A stretch of DNA of 64,000 nt from positions 3,968,001 to 4,032,000 of the forward strand of contig CAUJLY010000004.1 of the NCBI GenBank assembly GCA_963281155.1. The letters are read 5' to 3'. The notes below the pieces were generated by a model, which was given only the letters and a program-made list of their open reading frames with translations, searched no databases and had not been told where the DNA came from. Shown here piece after piece: positions 21,855 to 33,951 of the stretch (positions are counted from its first letter, which is position 1; each line of letters opens with the position of its first letter). Position numbers and translations under genes: made by a program. The stretch comes from Rhabditophanes sp. KR3021. Its lineage: Eukaryota; Nematoda; Chromadorea; Rhabditida; Alloionematidae.

Positions 21855-24572
21855 CTATTGAGCCTTTGTTGATTCCTTGAATAATTCAATGTGAACAAGT
21901 CCCAAACGTGATTCGATATCTCTTTCGATGTTCTTAGCATAAGCACGACATTCAATCATAACAAGTCTGTTTTCAGGAAGGTTTTCGAATTTGACCATGG
22001 CCTGTAAAAGCAAACGTAAAAATATGTGTTATAAAAGCAAGCAAACGTACGATTGGTTGATGATAGTTGTCAACGCGGGCATAAGGATAGAACTTTCCAT
22101 CAATTCCAGCTTCAGGAATGTAAGAAATTTTTCCGAGGTTTTCTTTATCACTTGCAGACTAAAATTTATAAATTAATTGTCATGTACAAAAAGACTGTAC
22201 TTACAGTTCCGTCACAATGGAAAGCGATATTATCTGGCTTATAACGATCCTTAACCTCAGCAGGAGTCTCATTACCTTCAAAGTTTTCTGGTTTCCATCC
22301 AATGAGTCTGTTTAATGAAAGAATGACACATGGTTTACCATCCTTGAATCCATAGCCATTACTTTTTGTACATCCCTTGGCTTCGAATGCTTTGAGATCA
22401 AATCTGCAAGCTGATTCTGCTGGTACTTGATTGATGGCATCGTTGGAGTCTTTGGCTCCACACAAACGGGTAGCGGTGGTATTTTCATACTTGGAAAGAT
22501 AAGTGTCAAGAACATCTGTGTATTTTTTGAATGAACCGTCGTCCTTAGGATTAAACTTAATCAAAGTTGATTCAGGCATCTCCTTAATCCATGGTTGATA
22601 TCCAACACCCTTAAATAATTGCAAATTAGTAAAATGCGAAAGATTATTCATTTATAAAATATCATTCATTTATCTTTTTTACTTCCTCAAAACTTAATTT
22701 AAACAGTTGGGATTAGTTTATAAAAGCCTTTAAATTAGTTTAAATTTTATTAAAACTTTGTTCCAATCTCATTTGGATTAGCCTTGGGATTTGCCTATTT
22801 AAGTACTTCATATTAACATTATTTTGCTGGTTCTTTATTCTAGAAGACTCCAATTTGCAAAAAAAAACCATTTTAAAACGAATTGGCAGTAAGAGCCTAT
22901 TCTTAGAAGAAACGTCAAGTACATAATATGCGGTTTTGTCGTAAGACATTTTTATAACACTTTCCCTGTTTAAATGTTTTACTTGTTTCATAAGAAATAC
23001 CATAAATTATATCTTTTGCAAATAAAATTAGTTGTATTCTAAAGAGATCAGATCAAATTTCAATGTAAATACAAAGGTGAGAGTGCTTACGAAGAAGTTA
23101 TCAAAAGTTGGATGAGTTAACACTTTTTCTCTCCGACATGCACTTTGGTTAAGAGTTACTCGAATTGTCAACAGAAAAAGAACAAACGAAACTCAGATCA
23201 AATGTCGCTCCTAACTCACCTATTTCAAGTTTTATGCGCACCAGACACAGATTAATTATAATATCGTAAGCGGCGTTGTTAAAATTATTTATGTTAAGTC
23301 ATTCACGTCAGAAAAAATAAGAAGTTGTTAAAGTAAAGTTGACTATAAAATCTTTTTTATCATTCAAGCTACAATTAATTTTTCTTAAATTTTATTGTAC
23401 TTTCAAATGTTTTATTATACGCATAGTTTAATTTATGTTACACTCGTAAAATTGTTCTATTTGATGAACATTATCACAAAAATACCAATAAATGTATGAG
23501 TTGACAATAAATACAGAAGAAAATGATAAAAAATGATCGTTATCTGATTACGACGTTTGTAAAATAAAAGCTATCTTAAAATAGAATTTATGCGTTTAGT
23601 TATCATTCGAAAGGGTAATAAATCTTAGACAGGAAATGACAAATTAGTTGGAAGACTTAGAATTAAATAAATCATTGTTCAATTTTATTTAATGTATGCT
23701 GATAAAAAATACGATCCAAATGATTGCTTAAACAATATTAATCGGGAAATGTTATGACCGATCAACAATATTTTTTGATCTTTTTGATTATGGTTTATGT
23801 GGTGTTTCTGTAAATAATACAATATTTTTACATATCATCTACAGACAAGTCTCAATTTTAACTAAAGCAATTTATTATTTGATGTATGCCAAAGTTTAAT
23901 GATATCGAAACACCAAACATATTCTGCATTTTCGTATGCTAGTGGTAGGTAAAAAATTGGAGAGTGACTTTTAGGTCGCTTAGGGTTTTTCCTCTTATTA
24001 TTTGATTTTTAATCATTGATATTGTTAACAGAAAGATGCTTGCCTTGAGAAATATCACTTTTACCTAGTTAATGTCTTTCAATTATATTTCTATAATAAA
24101 TGCAGTCTAATAAATCTGATATAATCAATCTTGACTAATATATCGCTTAAACTCTCAAAAGAAGTTCAAATGACGAAATTTTAACACCAAATGATGCTTA
24201 ACCTGGATATTTTTAAATTGATACACGATTTTGTTGTATTCATTGATGTTTAAGTTGTGAAAAATGTTTGATTTTTAAGTGATAATTTACCGGATTCACA
24301 CCAATAATGGTTCCTTTTCCGTAGAATCTTGGTACTTTTGGATCAAGCGAGTTGAGGAATACTGAAAGGCAACCAATCCAGAAAGCAGCTAAGAGGGTGT
24401 AGAATATAATATAGAAAACAACGATTTGGACCCAAGATTTGGCAGTACGTCCAAGGCATGTACCCTCCTCTTTATTGTACAAAAACTTCCAAAATGACGC
24501 TTTTTCTCTCTTTTTTAGGCCATTAGCCATAAGCGTGTTGTTTTCCTCGATTGGATTGTTTAGTTTAGCCAT
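21855..24572 (-). CDS. ATP1B: Na+/K+-ATPase beta subunit
   Basis: Exons 24291-24572, 22205-22609, 22051-22158 and 21855-22001 give 313 residues, normal for the family. It is a type II membrane protein. The cytosolic end contains [18 protein letters not shown], followed by one membrane segment at about residues 46-68 ([17 protein letters not shown]) and a large extracellular domain. Six cysteines lie in the usual order for three disulfides ([33 protein letters not shown]). The end reads [20 protein letters not shown] as in animal beta subunits. The subunit assists folding and surface delivery of the alpha pump. The start ATG at 24572 is the first in frame. Intron 1 is 1.68 kb; I see no convincing ant-sense island in it. 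Confidence 0.93.
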
Positions 24573-26140
24573 TTTAAGTATAGTCTTTGGTTCAACGAAG
24601 AAGAGACTGCCCAAGAGACACTTAATGTGAGGTAAAAGTCTAAAACAAACTAAAAATATTAAATATTATTTCATACAATATATAAAACACGCAAATAGAA
24701 AACGAACTTGTAAAATGAATGAGAATTAGTCAAATAAATGCAATCAGAGTCAAATAATTAATAAAAGGAAACGTCGAGCAATAGTTAAAAATATATCGAT
24801 ATTTATGATTGCTTAGCAACAAAAGTGATATCAGACTTTCCCAATAACATATAAATATTGTAAATAAAAAAGGAAATGTTTTGAAAACAACTTTGATTAC
24901 ATAAAAAATCATCAACTTGCACTGAATGCAAAATGTGATAAATGATTCATACCAAAATATTCATAGCTTGACAGAATGTATGTGTTACGTTTGAAACTAT
25001 TAGACAATCTTTAGATTAGACAGATTGTTTAAAGCATGAAATGTCGCAGATATACAAATGAATGTGTAATTGTGTGTAATTGTTATAATACCATCCATTT
25101 GACCATCATCATTGATTCACCTACACTACTAAAAGATGCTATGTATGCTGCTTATAAATATAATATATACATATAAAAAGCAAAGTCTATGTTACTAGTA
25201 GAGCTCCCGCAATTATTATTATAAAGTGAACAAAAATAAACTAATTGAGACACAGCTAACAACGTTCTAAGGAACAAGATCTGGTTTGGTGATAAATAAA
25301 TATAATTGGAAGAAATATAATGGAGCTAAATATATTTTAAGCAAATTTAAAACAAATTGAAGAAGAGATAGGAGTGTTAAATATTATATAAGAAATAGAT
25401 TGTCACATTGTGCATATTTAGGTAAAAAATTACCAGATGGTCAAAAAATCAGCGTCATGATTTGTTGAGTATGACTTAGAGTATGAATAGACCTATAAAT
25501 AGATTGATGTATATATTATATGATATCACTTTATGGTATATTTTATAACATTTGATTTTTATTATTTGATTCCATATAATTACATCCAATTATATGATGA
25601 TGTATTAGAAAAATAGTTTAATAGATAACATTACTTTTGTATCGTTTTTCTATAATTAGGAATAATATAAGATATGTATGTAATGCTTTGTATCAATAGC
25701 TATGATGAGAAGGCATTATCGAAAGTGTGTTCTCCATGTTTTGTTAAATAATTTGACAAATTAAACAGACGACTGCCTCAATTCAAGAACCGCTTATGAG
25801 GATACGGGACTTAGTAATTTAAAATAAACGTACATACATTTGCGAACATTTAAGCCTTTTCTATTACTAAATGTGCGCGACTGTCATAAAAGGAGGTTTT
25901 TGTGACTTAGGGAAAGGTATCAAATGATAGTTGAAAAGATACGTAAACTTTATATAATTATAAAAAGAAAATGTACAGAAGATAATGTCTTTTGATATAG
26001 GCTTAGAGAGTGTATGGCAAAGAAGAGAGTTATGTTTTGAAGATAAGTTTGGAAACAAAATCTCCTGCAAAAATGCTGTGTGATAAAGGAACCTTAAGGC
26101 CTTTCAAGCAAATGAAAATTGAGTGCGACAGCGTAATAGT

Positions 26141-26196
26141 TACTATAAAATAATAGTGACTATAAAATATTGGTAATATAAAATAATAGTTGTACA
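26141..26196. repeat. Short tandem repeat, about 17 bp period
   Basis: Three to four imperfect units built around ACTATAAAATAATAGTG. Confidence 0.6.
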
Positions 26197-26240
26197 AAAA
26201 AAGGGGACTTCCTGAAAGCGTTATAATAAGAAAAGCGGCA

Positions 26241-26427
26241 TCGCACCCAACCAATCTTTATATTTGACTTAAAAAACATAATGGAAATGGGTAGAAGAAG
26301 GAGTGGGATAAAATGGACGCAGGCTTAAGACAGAGCGTTAAATAAACGCAAAGTTGTCATTTTTGTCTATTTTTTGTTTTGAAAATCGAAACGGCCACAA
26401 AAGTTAGTGGACGGCACCTGGGTGCGA
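26241..26427. repeat. Inverted-repeat pair with TCGCACCCA arms
   Basis: TCGCACCCA at 26241-26249 and its reverse complement at 26419-26427 bound a less AT-rich 187 bp segment. It could be a remnant of a small inverted-repeat element. Arms of only 9 bp make chance possible. Confidence 0.3.
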
Positions 26428-28320
26428 CTTTATAAGCGTCACTTTTATCCTTTCACTAAGAGGGTTTTAGCCAATGCCCTCGTTTGTATATGTCGCCTTT
26501 GTACACATATATACGAAATGGCAAAGCTCTTATAATTCAAACATATTTACAAACATATACTTTGACAAAGAAAGCGACATTCCCACTTTCTTGAATGCTC
26601 AAAATGCTTTCCACAATATGTCGAAAAGGACTAGGCCAAGTCATACAATTTTTGAACAGAAAAGAAAAAATGCAAAGTTTATCTTTGTTAAAATATACTA
26701 ACTACCAATGCGTGTTTATTCTATTCAATTTTTGACGTCATCCCATTAACTAAAGAAAGGATGGTTTAAAAGATGGGTCCCTATTCTCACTACTTATAGT
26801 ATTTAACTTTCTATTCAAGATATAAGGTTATGTCCATCTTATAATCTGTGGCATGTTTTATCATTCCCTAATTTACATAAAAAGAGTAACTATATACAGA
26901 TGAATAAAATTGTTCTCTGACAACACACTAAAACACTAAATAAATGTGCCAAAATCTCAAACCACTTTTATTTCAACGTCTGTCAAATAAAATGGCGATA
27001 AATAAATAGAAATATAATTTGTTGTGTTAATCAAAAGACAGCAAAAAATATTTCATATTTTTATACCATTTCTGTAAATATACAAAATTATATTTATAGA
27101 AAATGTATAATTGTGTTAAATTGTATTGAATCATACAAAATTAGTAGAATCATCTACAATTTTTTACGCATAGTAGTTTAGATACGATGAGTTAACATGA
27201 GTTAATATCAATTATTATATGTGTATTATCCAGATATCTATTTTTTATACACATAACAATCTAAATTTGTATGATGTGATTTATCTTGACGGTACAAGGA
27301 CATATGTACCGATAATTTGTGTTCTTAAGCCACAAAAAATAATGTTGCTACCTAGGCTTTCCCGAATTCCTCCACAAATATACCGACTATCTAACAATTT
27401 TCTTATCTTAGATTTTGTTAAAGATGAGTAAGTTTAACGGTCACATTCCCGTAGACGTTATAAAAGTTCTCTCGCTTTTGAAAGTTTTAAACTTTAGGGT
27501 AAACAAATTTAAAATTTAAGACAAGGTAGTAGCAATATCATCTATATGTCAAATATACATAACCGAATTGTGATGAGGTATGGGTAAAATTGTTTATAAA
27601 GACAGAACTTTGAAACAGTGATAAGAAGGAGTAGCGTAAAAATGGGAGATTGATAGCGCGAGAGCGTATGTGTGTGTAGAGAGCTTTGAATTTTTGTCGG
27701 AAATAGTAGAGGCTGACTGTCATTAACAAAGCTCATCATCTTAAAAACGGAATCGAGGTTGAGGTGATACCTTTCTGTTTTGTAGATGTTTAATATGATC
27801 ATCATACTACCTATAGTTAATAGAGCCATTGGATGATAAGTCAGGCATAATATATGCACAAAACAAATCAGAAAATCAAAATTTGCTCTTGATTATAATT
27901 GCTTGACAAACTATGCTATGGAGAGTGAATTGGTATAAGGCCGGTTAGTGGGATGGTTGTTCCGTTAATAAAAGTGACAATTATAATTGCATAATATAAA
28001 ATAAGATGATAACAAAGCACATTGATAATAAGAACCATTAATAAGAGAAAGCCCATTTATATAGCATTTCCATTCATACTCTGATATTCCGCAAAATCTG
28101 ATAAGCTATATAAACTTCCAATCGGCGGCTACTCTAAAGCGAATGTTCCTGAACAATATGATAAGACAGTCCTTTATTATGGGAATTAATTTGACGGTAT
28201 CTTGAATTACTGGTATCAATGTGTCGATTTAACAGCATACTTACAAAATATAAAAATGTAAAATCAGAAGAATATATTTTTTGTGGAGTCGTTAACGGCA
28301 ACATTAAATTTTAGATAATA

Positions 28321-28412
28321 CTTAATAAATTTAATATAATACTTGGTAACCTTAATATAATACCTGGTAAATTAATGGAATACTTGTTAAATTTAATATA
28401 ATACTTGTTATA
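28321..28412. repeat. Tandem repeat, about 21 bp period
   Basis: Four to five degenerate units of the form TTAATATAATACTTGGTAA in direct succession. Confidence 0.65.
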
Positions 28413-29184
28413 TTGATATCTTATTTGTTATTTTTGCGCAAAGTCAAACATGATTTTAATTGATCAAGGAAAAATATAGAATGATAGATAAAAGAGTGAG
28501 TGAAGACACTTTTGAAAATAATCGTCCTTGATACTATTTTGATATGAGTTACAAATTAAAAAAAGTTTGATCTCAGAAGCTATCAAAATGATAAATAAAA
28601 ATAATAAATGATATATCAAAGTATACAATGTTTGTGAATGGTAGTCTCAAAATGAAAGGAACAAAATATTGTACTAAGTTATTGTGATAAAGTGTTATGA
28701 TAAATTATTGTGATTCAATATTGCAATATCTAAAAAAACATGTGAAGGTCAAGGATATAAAAAATAAATAGTTTGGTCTAAAGGAAACACTTAAACATCT
28801 TTAGTATACGGAAATGCCATTACTTTCAAATAAACTTTTTATTGAAATCTATTAACAATTTTATGTATGCATTTATTTTTGAAAAATACTGAAGCTCAAT
28901 ATTTTCGAATAAGTAAATATTCACCAAATGTTTGGCTGTCATAATATTGGACGAAACATTGTTGCCTTGAGAAGATAGCAAAACAAAACATAATACAAGA
29001 TATTACAACACCCTACACATATTAGAAGATATTAAACGATATTAGAAGATATTATGCTCTCCAAATTGTATTTAGTATTTGGATGTTTAGAGAAGAGGCT
29101 TGGACAAAATAAAATTTTGACTGGATCACATACAGAATGTTGCATATTTGTATTTTTTCAAGAGATTTAAGTGGGATAAAGATG

Positions 29185-29236
29185 ACACTAATAATATGAG
29201 ATTGATACTAAGTAATATGAGATTGGTACTAAAAAT
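29185..29236. repeat. Short tandem repeat, about 20 bp period
   Basis: AATATGAGATTGATACTAAG occurs twice in succession with one difference. A similar duplication of a motif built around ATTAGAAGATATTA lies just upstream near 29025-29060. Confidence 0.55.
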
Positions 29237-32200
29237 ATCTGAATGACAATAAACAATATCAGATAGTATCGTTAATACAATATATTAAGCGATATTAAAT
29301 AAATTGTTTTTGATTGAAAACAAAATATTTAGCATTATAATTTGTGTTGTATACATTGTATAATAGGCTAAAAACAATTTTTCGATAGGTGAAGAGGATA
29401 AGTCGATTCAGTAAACATAGAAAAGTTTTATTCAAATAAATTTTTGAAATTATCTCATAACCAAATAATACGCTAAAATTTGCTTCTCACAATCTACTGT
29501 TTGTTAAGCGCTAACATGGGCCAAATGTTTAAAGAAGTGTTGGTTATAAGTGAGTTTGGAAATAATGTAAAAACTTTTATGCCACTATCTAGAGAAAGTA
29601 CAAAATGTGAATAGAAAGAAAAAAAGAAGGAAAATAGAAGTATTAAACATGAAGTGTCTCAAAATAATTTGATTGAATAGCAAGATAAATAAATAAACAC
29701 ACATACATACAATCCATTCATATGAGTAGTAATAGCTTCAGTATTAGTATAGACGAGTATATAATGATCTTAACAAAAAATGAATTAATTAAAAATGGAA
29801 ATATTTATGGTTTGAATAAGTGCATATGTATATTTGAGGGATAATTAGTGTGAAATTATTTTGTGATGGACTTTATAAATGTGAACTGCAGGTGGGTTGT
29901 AATGAGTTTGCACAAAATCAGCGGGAGGCTAGCAATTACTGTACTTAAGCTTCTTAAACGATCAAATTAAGATCAAGAAGTATGATGATGAAAAACATAT
30001 TTCAGACACTAATCCGTAAGCTAACATAGAATGGCTTTTTCTTTATCATTCAGCTTTAGTTCCACTATATGATCGTTTTAACTCAACTAAAAATTAGACA
30101 ACTTTATCAGCATCATAATTCTATGAAGACAGAAATTACCACTTTCAATAAATATGTATAAATATATACTAAATTTAAATTCAAAAGAGACTGATAATGA
30201 CGTCTTACTTTTTATTTAATCGGGGGGAGCTGTATCAGTGGGTTGAGCAAACTTAAGGTCGCAGTATTTTTACAACCAACAATGACTAGGTAGCAAAATT
30301 GGAAAATTGAAAAGGTTGTCCCCGTAATTTTTTTTATTCAAAACGGAAATGAAAATACAAATATAAGATAAAAAATATCATATCGAGTAATAAAGATGTA
30401 TGTTTATTCTAGTCCAAAGTATGATAGATAGATTTACAACTATCTTCAAATACCAAATAAATAAATATCTTTAAATAAATGTCTACAAATATCTTCAAAT
30501 ATATAAATGCATGCCACTTTGACAAACTAAAATTAAATATCAACTAACATATGCATACTATATATTTACTATATATTCCATACACACAATGTATTTAGTA
30601 CCTTACAAAATTAGTTCCAAAATTATTGCATTCGGTTAATTCCTGAAATCCTTTCAAGTATGATTTTATTCTAAATTTTAACAAGTTCAATAAACTTTTT
30701 GCTTAATTCTAAATCATAATATTTTGAATCAATTTTTTGCTTAATTCAAAACTTTTAAACTTTTTAATTAAGTCTAGATTATCTTTTAAAATATAAATAT
30801 TTTGATTAACTTGTGATTTTATTCTGAAATTTTAACATTTTGATTTTTTTTAAATTTGAACAAGTAGGGTGAACTTTCAAATTTGGATATTTGAACAAAG
30901 AAATCACATAAATGGTTGATCAAAATGTACTTTAATGCCACGTTTTTATTCGGCTAAATTTAAATCATTTGTAGATTGAGAAAAGATATAAAAAAGCACT
31001 TTTAAATAAAAAACTCTGTAATGTTTACAATTATAAATAGTAAAAAATTTGTAATTTAACACAATATTACTTCCGAATTTACAAACTCACATAGGTACAA
31101 TAAATACACTAAGTCAGATATATTCAAATATAATAAATGTAACTTCAATATTTTATATTTAAATGCGTCTTAAAGGTTAAATTCCCAAATTAAAGTTGTA
31201 ACTTGACATTTAAATAACACTGAAAGATTAGTGCAGTAAAAAATTATTATACCATAAAATTAAATTGTATGAGTGATGTCATAAACATGATATTAGAGTT
31301 TTAAAGTTACGTTAAAATTAAAAAACTTACATAAATTTTACATTTCTGATCAGATAATATTTGCACAAATTTGCTACCAAGGCAAGGCAGTAAAAAGGTA
31401 TACCGGAAACTATGCTTTATATAGAGTATCATGAACCATTAAATATTTATTGCTCGAAGTATCATGATCACTTATCAAGGTAGAAGAAAAACAAATAATT
31501 TCTATTCATAGATTTTTAGTACCTAATCAAGAAGCTATTAAATTGTTTTATGAAATGTCACAAAAGTACAGAATTTTCAATTTATAACAAACTACAAGAC
31601 ACTAAACTTGCAAATACCTGTATTGAATTGAATATTCTTGGACATTAAAATAAAGTTATTGCGTGCGACATAAGTGTACACTAAAGAAATGGTCTCAGCC
31701 AAGCCATGATATTCTTGGCAAATATTAAACTATGTGAGATGATAATTAATTGACAGTAGTATTTTGATCCTAAGATAATAAACAAATGTTTTAAAAATGG
31801 TCTAATATTGCTCAAAATTGTTTAAAATGCATTGAGAGATGTTTTATTGATAGATCAAATTGTCTTACTCCAAAATCCCATAAACATATAAAAATGTGCA
31901 TAAATTTTTAATATCTTATATTGATAGATCAAATATTTTTACTAGAAAATTCCATAAACAGATAAGATCTATAATTATTATCATTCCAAACATTTATTAC
32001 TTTGACGTCAAAGAATAGTTAGTTGTTCAATTAGGCTTTAAAATGACAATTCAAAAAGATAGGGGTCGAAAGTGTAATGCAATAAACGAATTAATTAAAA
32101 TGATCTGTACATACATCCGTCTAATATATATGCATAATGCATAGTTATGTGTGAATAAATTAAACAAAGAGGTGCAATATTTATCTATTTACTTGATGTA

Positions 32201-32418
32201 ATGTTTTTCATAAAGATCAAAAATCATAGTAATTTACAGGGAAGACTAATTGTGAAAAGCACATGAATAGGGTGGAAATAAAAATGTAAATAAGCAAAGT
32301 AGATATCCCTTTCTTATAGAAAAAATAAAAGACATGAATGAATGAATTTATTGGAAAATAAGAAATGTTGCTTAGTAAGCTAGAATTTTTAACCTGGTGG
32401 TCAACATAGCTCTTCAGC

Positions 32419-33490
32419 TTAATAACCTGGGGCAGTTCTTGGTGCTGAAAAGAAGGAGATTGTTCAATGAAAAAATATATGAAGACTTACGTGGACAGTG
32501 GGAGCATTCACCGCTAGTTCCAATTTCTCCGGCTGGCCCTTGGCTACCGTCACTTCCGTTGTTTCCATTTGGTCCAGCTTGGCCTGGTTGTCCTGGTTTT
32601 CCGTCGCTTCCGGCTGGTCCTGGGTTTCCGTTGGCTCCTGGAGCTCCGTCTTTACCGGCGGCTCCTGGGTTTCCGGCTGGTCCGGCTGGTCCCTTAAATC
32701 GAACAATAAATGACTGATGAGTCAGTGAAACTTACAGCTGGTCCATCAACGGTGGTTTGGACTCCGTCTTTTCCTGCAGCTCCTGGTTGACCGTTGCTTC
32801 CTGGCTTTCCGTCTTGTCCTGGGGCTCCTGGGGCTCCGGCTTGTCCCTAAAGATGGCATTACTTGTAAGAGATACATTTTACATACGTCTTGTCCGTTTG
32901 ATCCTGGGGCTCCGGCTTGTCCGTTTTGTCCTGAAGGTCCCTTTGGTCCGGCGTTTCCGGCTGGTCCAGCTGGTCCGGCGGGGCAATCGAAACAGGCTTC
33001 GTGTTGTGAGGCGGCTTGTGGTCCAGCTTGGTCTGGTCCGTTGCTTCCGTTCTCACCTGGTTGTCCATCTTGGCCAGGAGCACCATCAGCTCCTGGAGCT
33101 CCAGCTGGTCCAGCTGCAGATTGTCCACACTAATTCAAATGATTAGAAAACGAAGGCAAATAAACTTACTCCACAGCATGAGCCTCCTTGAGAAGCGACT
33201 CCTCCTTCAACTCCAGCTGATCCATATCCAGCTTGACGGGTACGTCTTACTCCTGAGATCTTAGTCAATACTTGAGTACGGGTAATTTCCTTCCAGATAT
33301 TTCCAGATCTTTGGTGGCAGAAAGAGATGTCAGATTGCATGAGCGATTGTACTTCTTGCATGTAGTTGTATGTAGCTGGAACAGCAACAACGGTCGTCAA
33401 TACTGCGATTGATCCAAGAGCGACTGCGAATACGCATAGTCTTCTCAAAGAATTAGCTTCAGCTTCGCGAATAACTTGTTTCTCGTCCAT
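32419..33490 (-). CDS. Nematode cuticle collagen
   Basis: Exons 33170-33490, 32887-33129, 32736-32846, 32491-32692 and 32419-32444 give 300 residues. The N-terminus [20 protein letters not shown] begins the cuticle collagen N-terminal domain. A membrane segment (about residues 18-42) and the subtilisin-type cleavage site RRTR follow. Interrupted Gly-X-Y blocks are separated by Cys clusters: GGSCCG plus the next CGQ, EACFDCP, and ECSHCPPPRTAPGY at the end. This is the normal plan of cuticle collagens, secreted by the epidermis, processed and cross-linked into the exoskeleton. The last exon is only 26 nt, but phase and the typical APGY ending support it. Confidence 0.95.
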
Positions 33491-33951
33491 GGTTGGAATG
33501 AATACTTTCCTTGGAAATGTTTCGTCTTTTATAGGAATCAAATGCACCGCCCGGATAACCTTGAATATCCGTACATTTAATTAGCAAAAATGTAAACGGC
33601 ACCAACAGGTTTACCAAAAGTAATTGGCAAAAAAAGTTGGTAAAATATTTGACAAACAACGTTAACGACACAAGCCTTTAAGGTCGAATTGTAACAAAAA
33701 ACCTATCTATCATGTTATTCAGTGAAAAATATGTACAAAATTTATTCTCTCTCTTGGTAAGTAAAAGTGACAACCTTTATTTATTAAACAAAATAATTAA
33801 TTAAGACACATATAGATAAAACATTGTGGAAATATTGTATCACTGCGCGCCTCTTCGTACCGGATCCGTATGCTGCCCAATTTTTCTACAAAAAATTATC
33901 AGTGGATTGATAGCTGAAAAAATTAATGATGGCATTTTTAGCAACGATTAC
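33491..33951. promoter_or_regulatory. Collagen upstream region / receptor 3' flank
   Basis: 461 nt between the collagen start and the receptor stop codon. It should hold the collagen promoter and the receptor 3' UTR. No motif was identified. Confidence 0.35.

Larger units (their letters stand above)
24573..32418. other. 7.8 kb gene-poor region
   Basis: Strongly AT-rich with many short runs and small direct repeats. Open frames are short and not protein-like. Distinct local structures are listed separately: tandem repeats near 26.1, 28.3 and 29.2 kb and an inverted repeat at 26.24-26.43 kb. No tRNA or other RNA gene was recognised. Confidence 0.5.

Noticed and set aside
22740..23003. Open frame of 87 residues in the first intron of the ATP1B gene, minus strand
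   Set aside because: No start context, no domain, low-complexity composition, and it ends in a stop before exon 2, so it cannot be an alternative coding exon as read.
27219..27431. 70-residue open frame in the gene-poor region
   Set aside because: Composition is that of random AT-rich sequence, with no splice context or domain.
32464..33264. Several open frames overlapping the cuticle collagen on both strands
   Set aside because: They are shadow frames of the Gly-X-Y repeats, which have skewed base composition.
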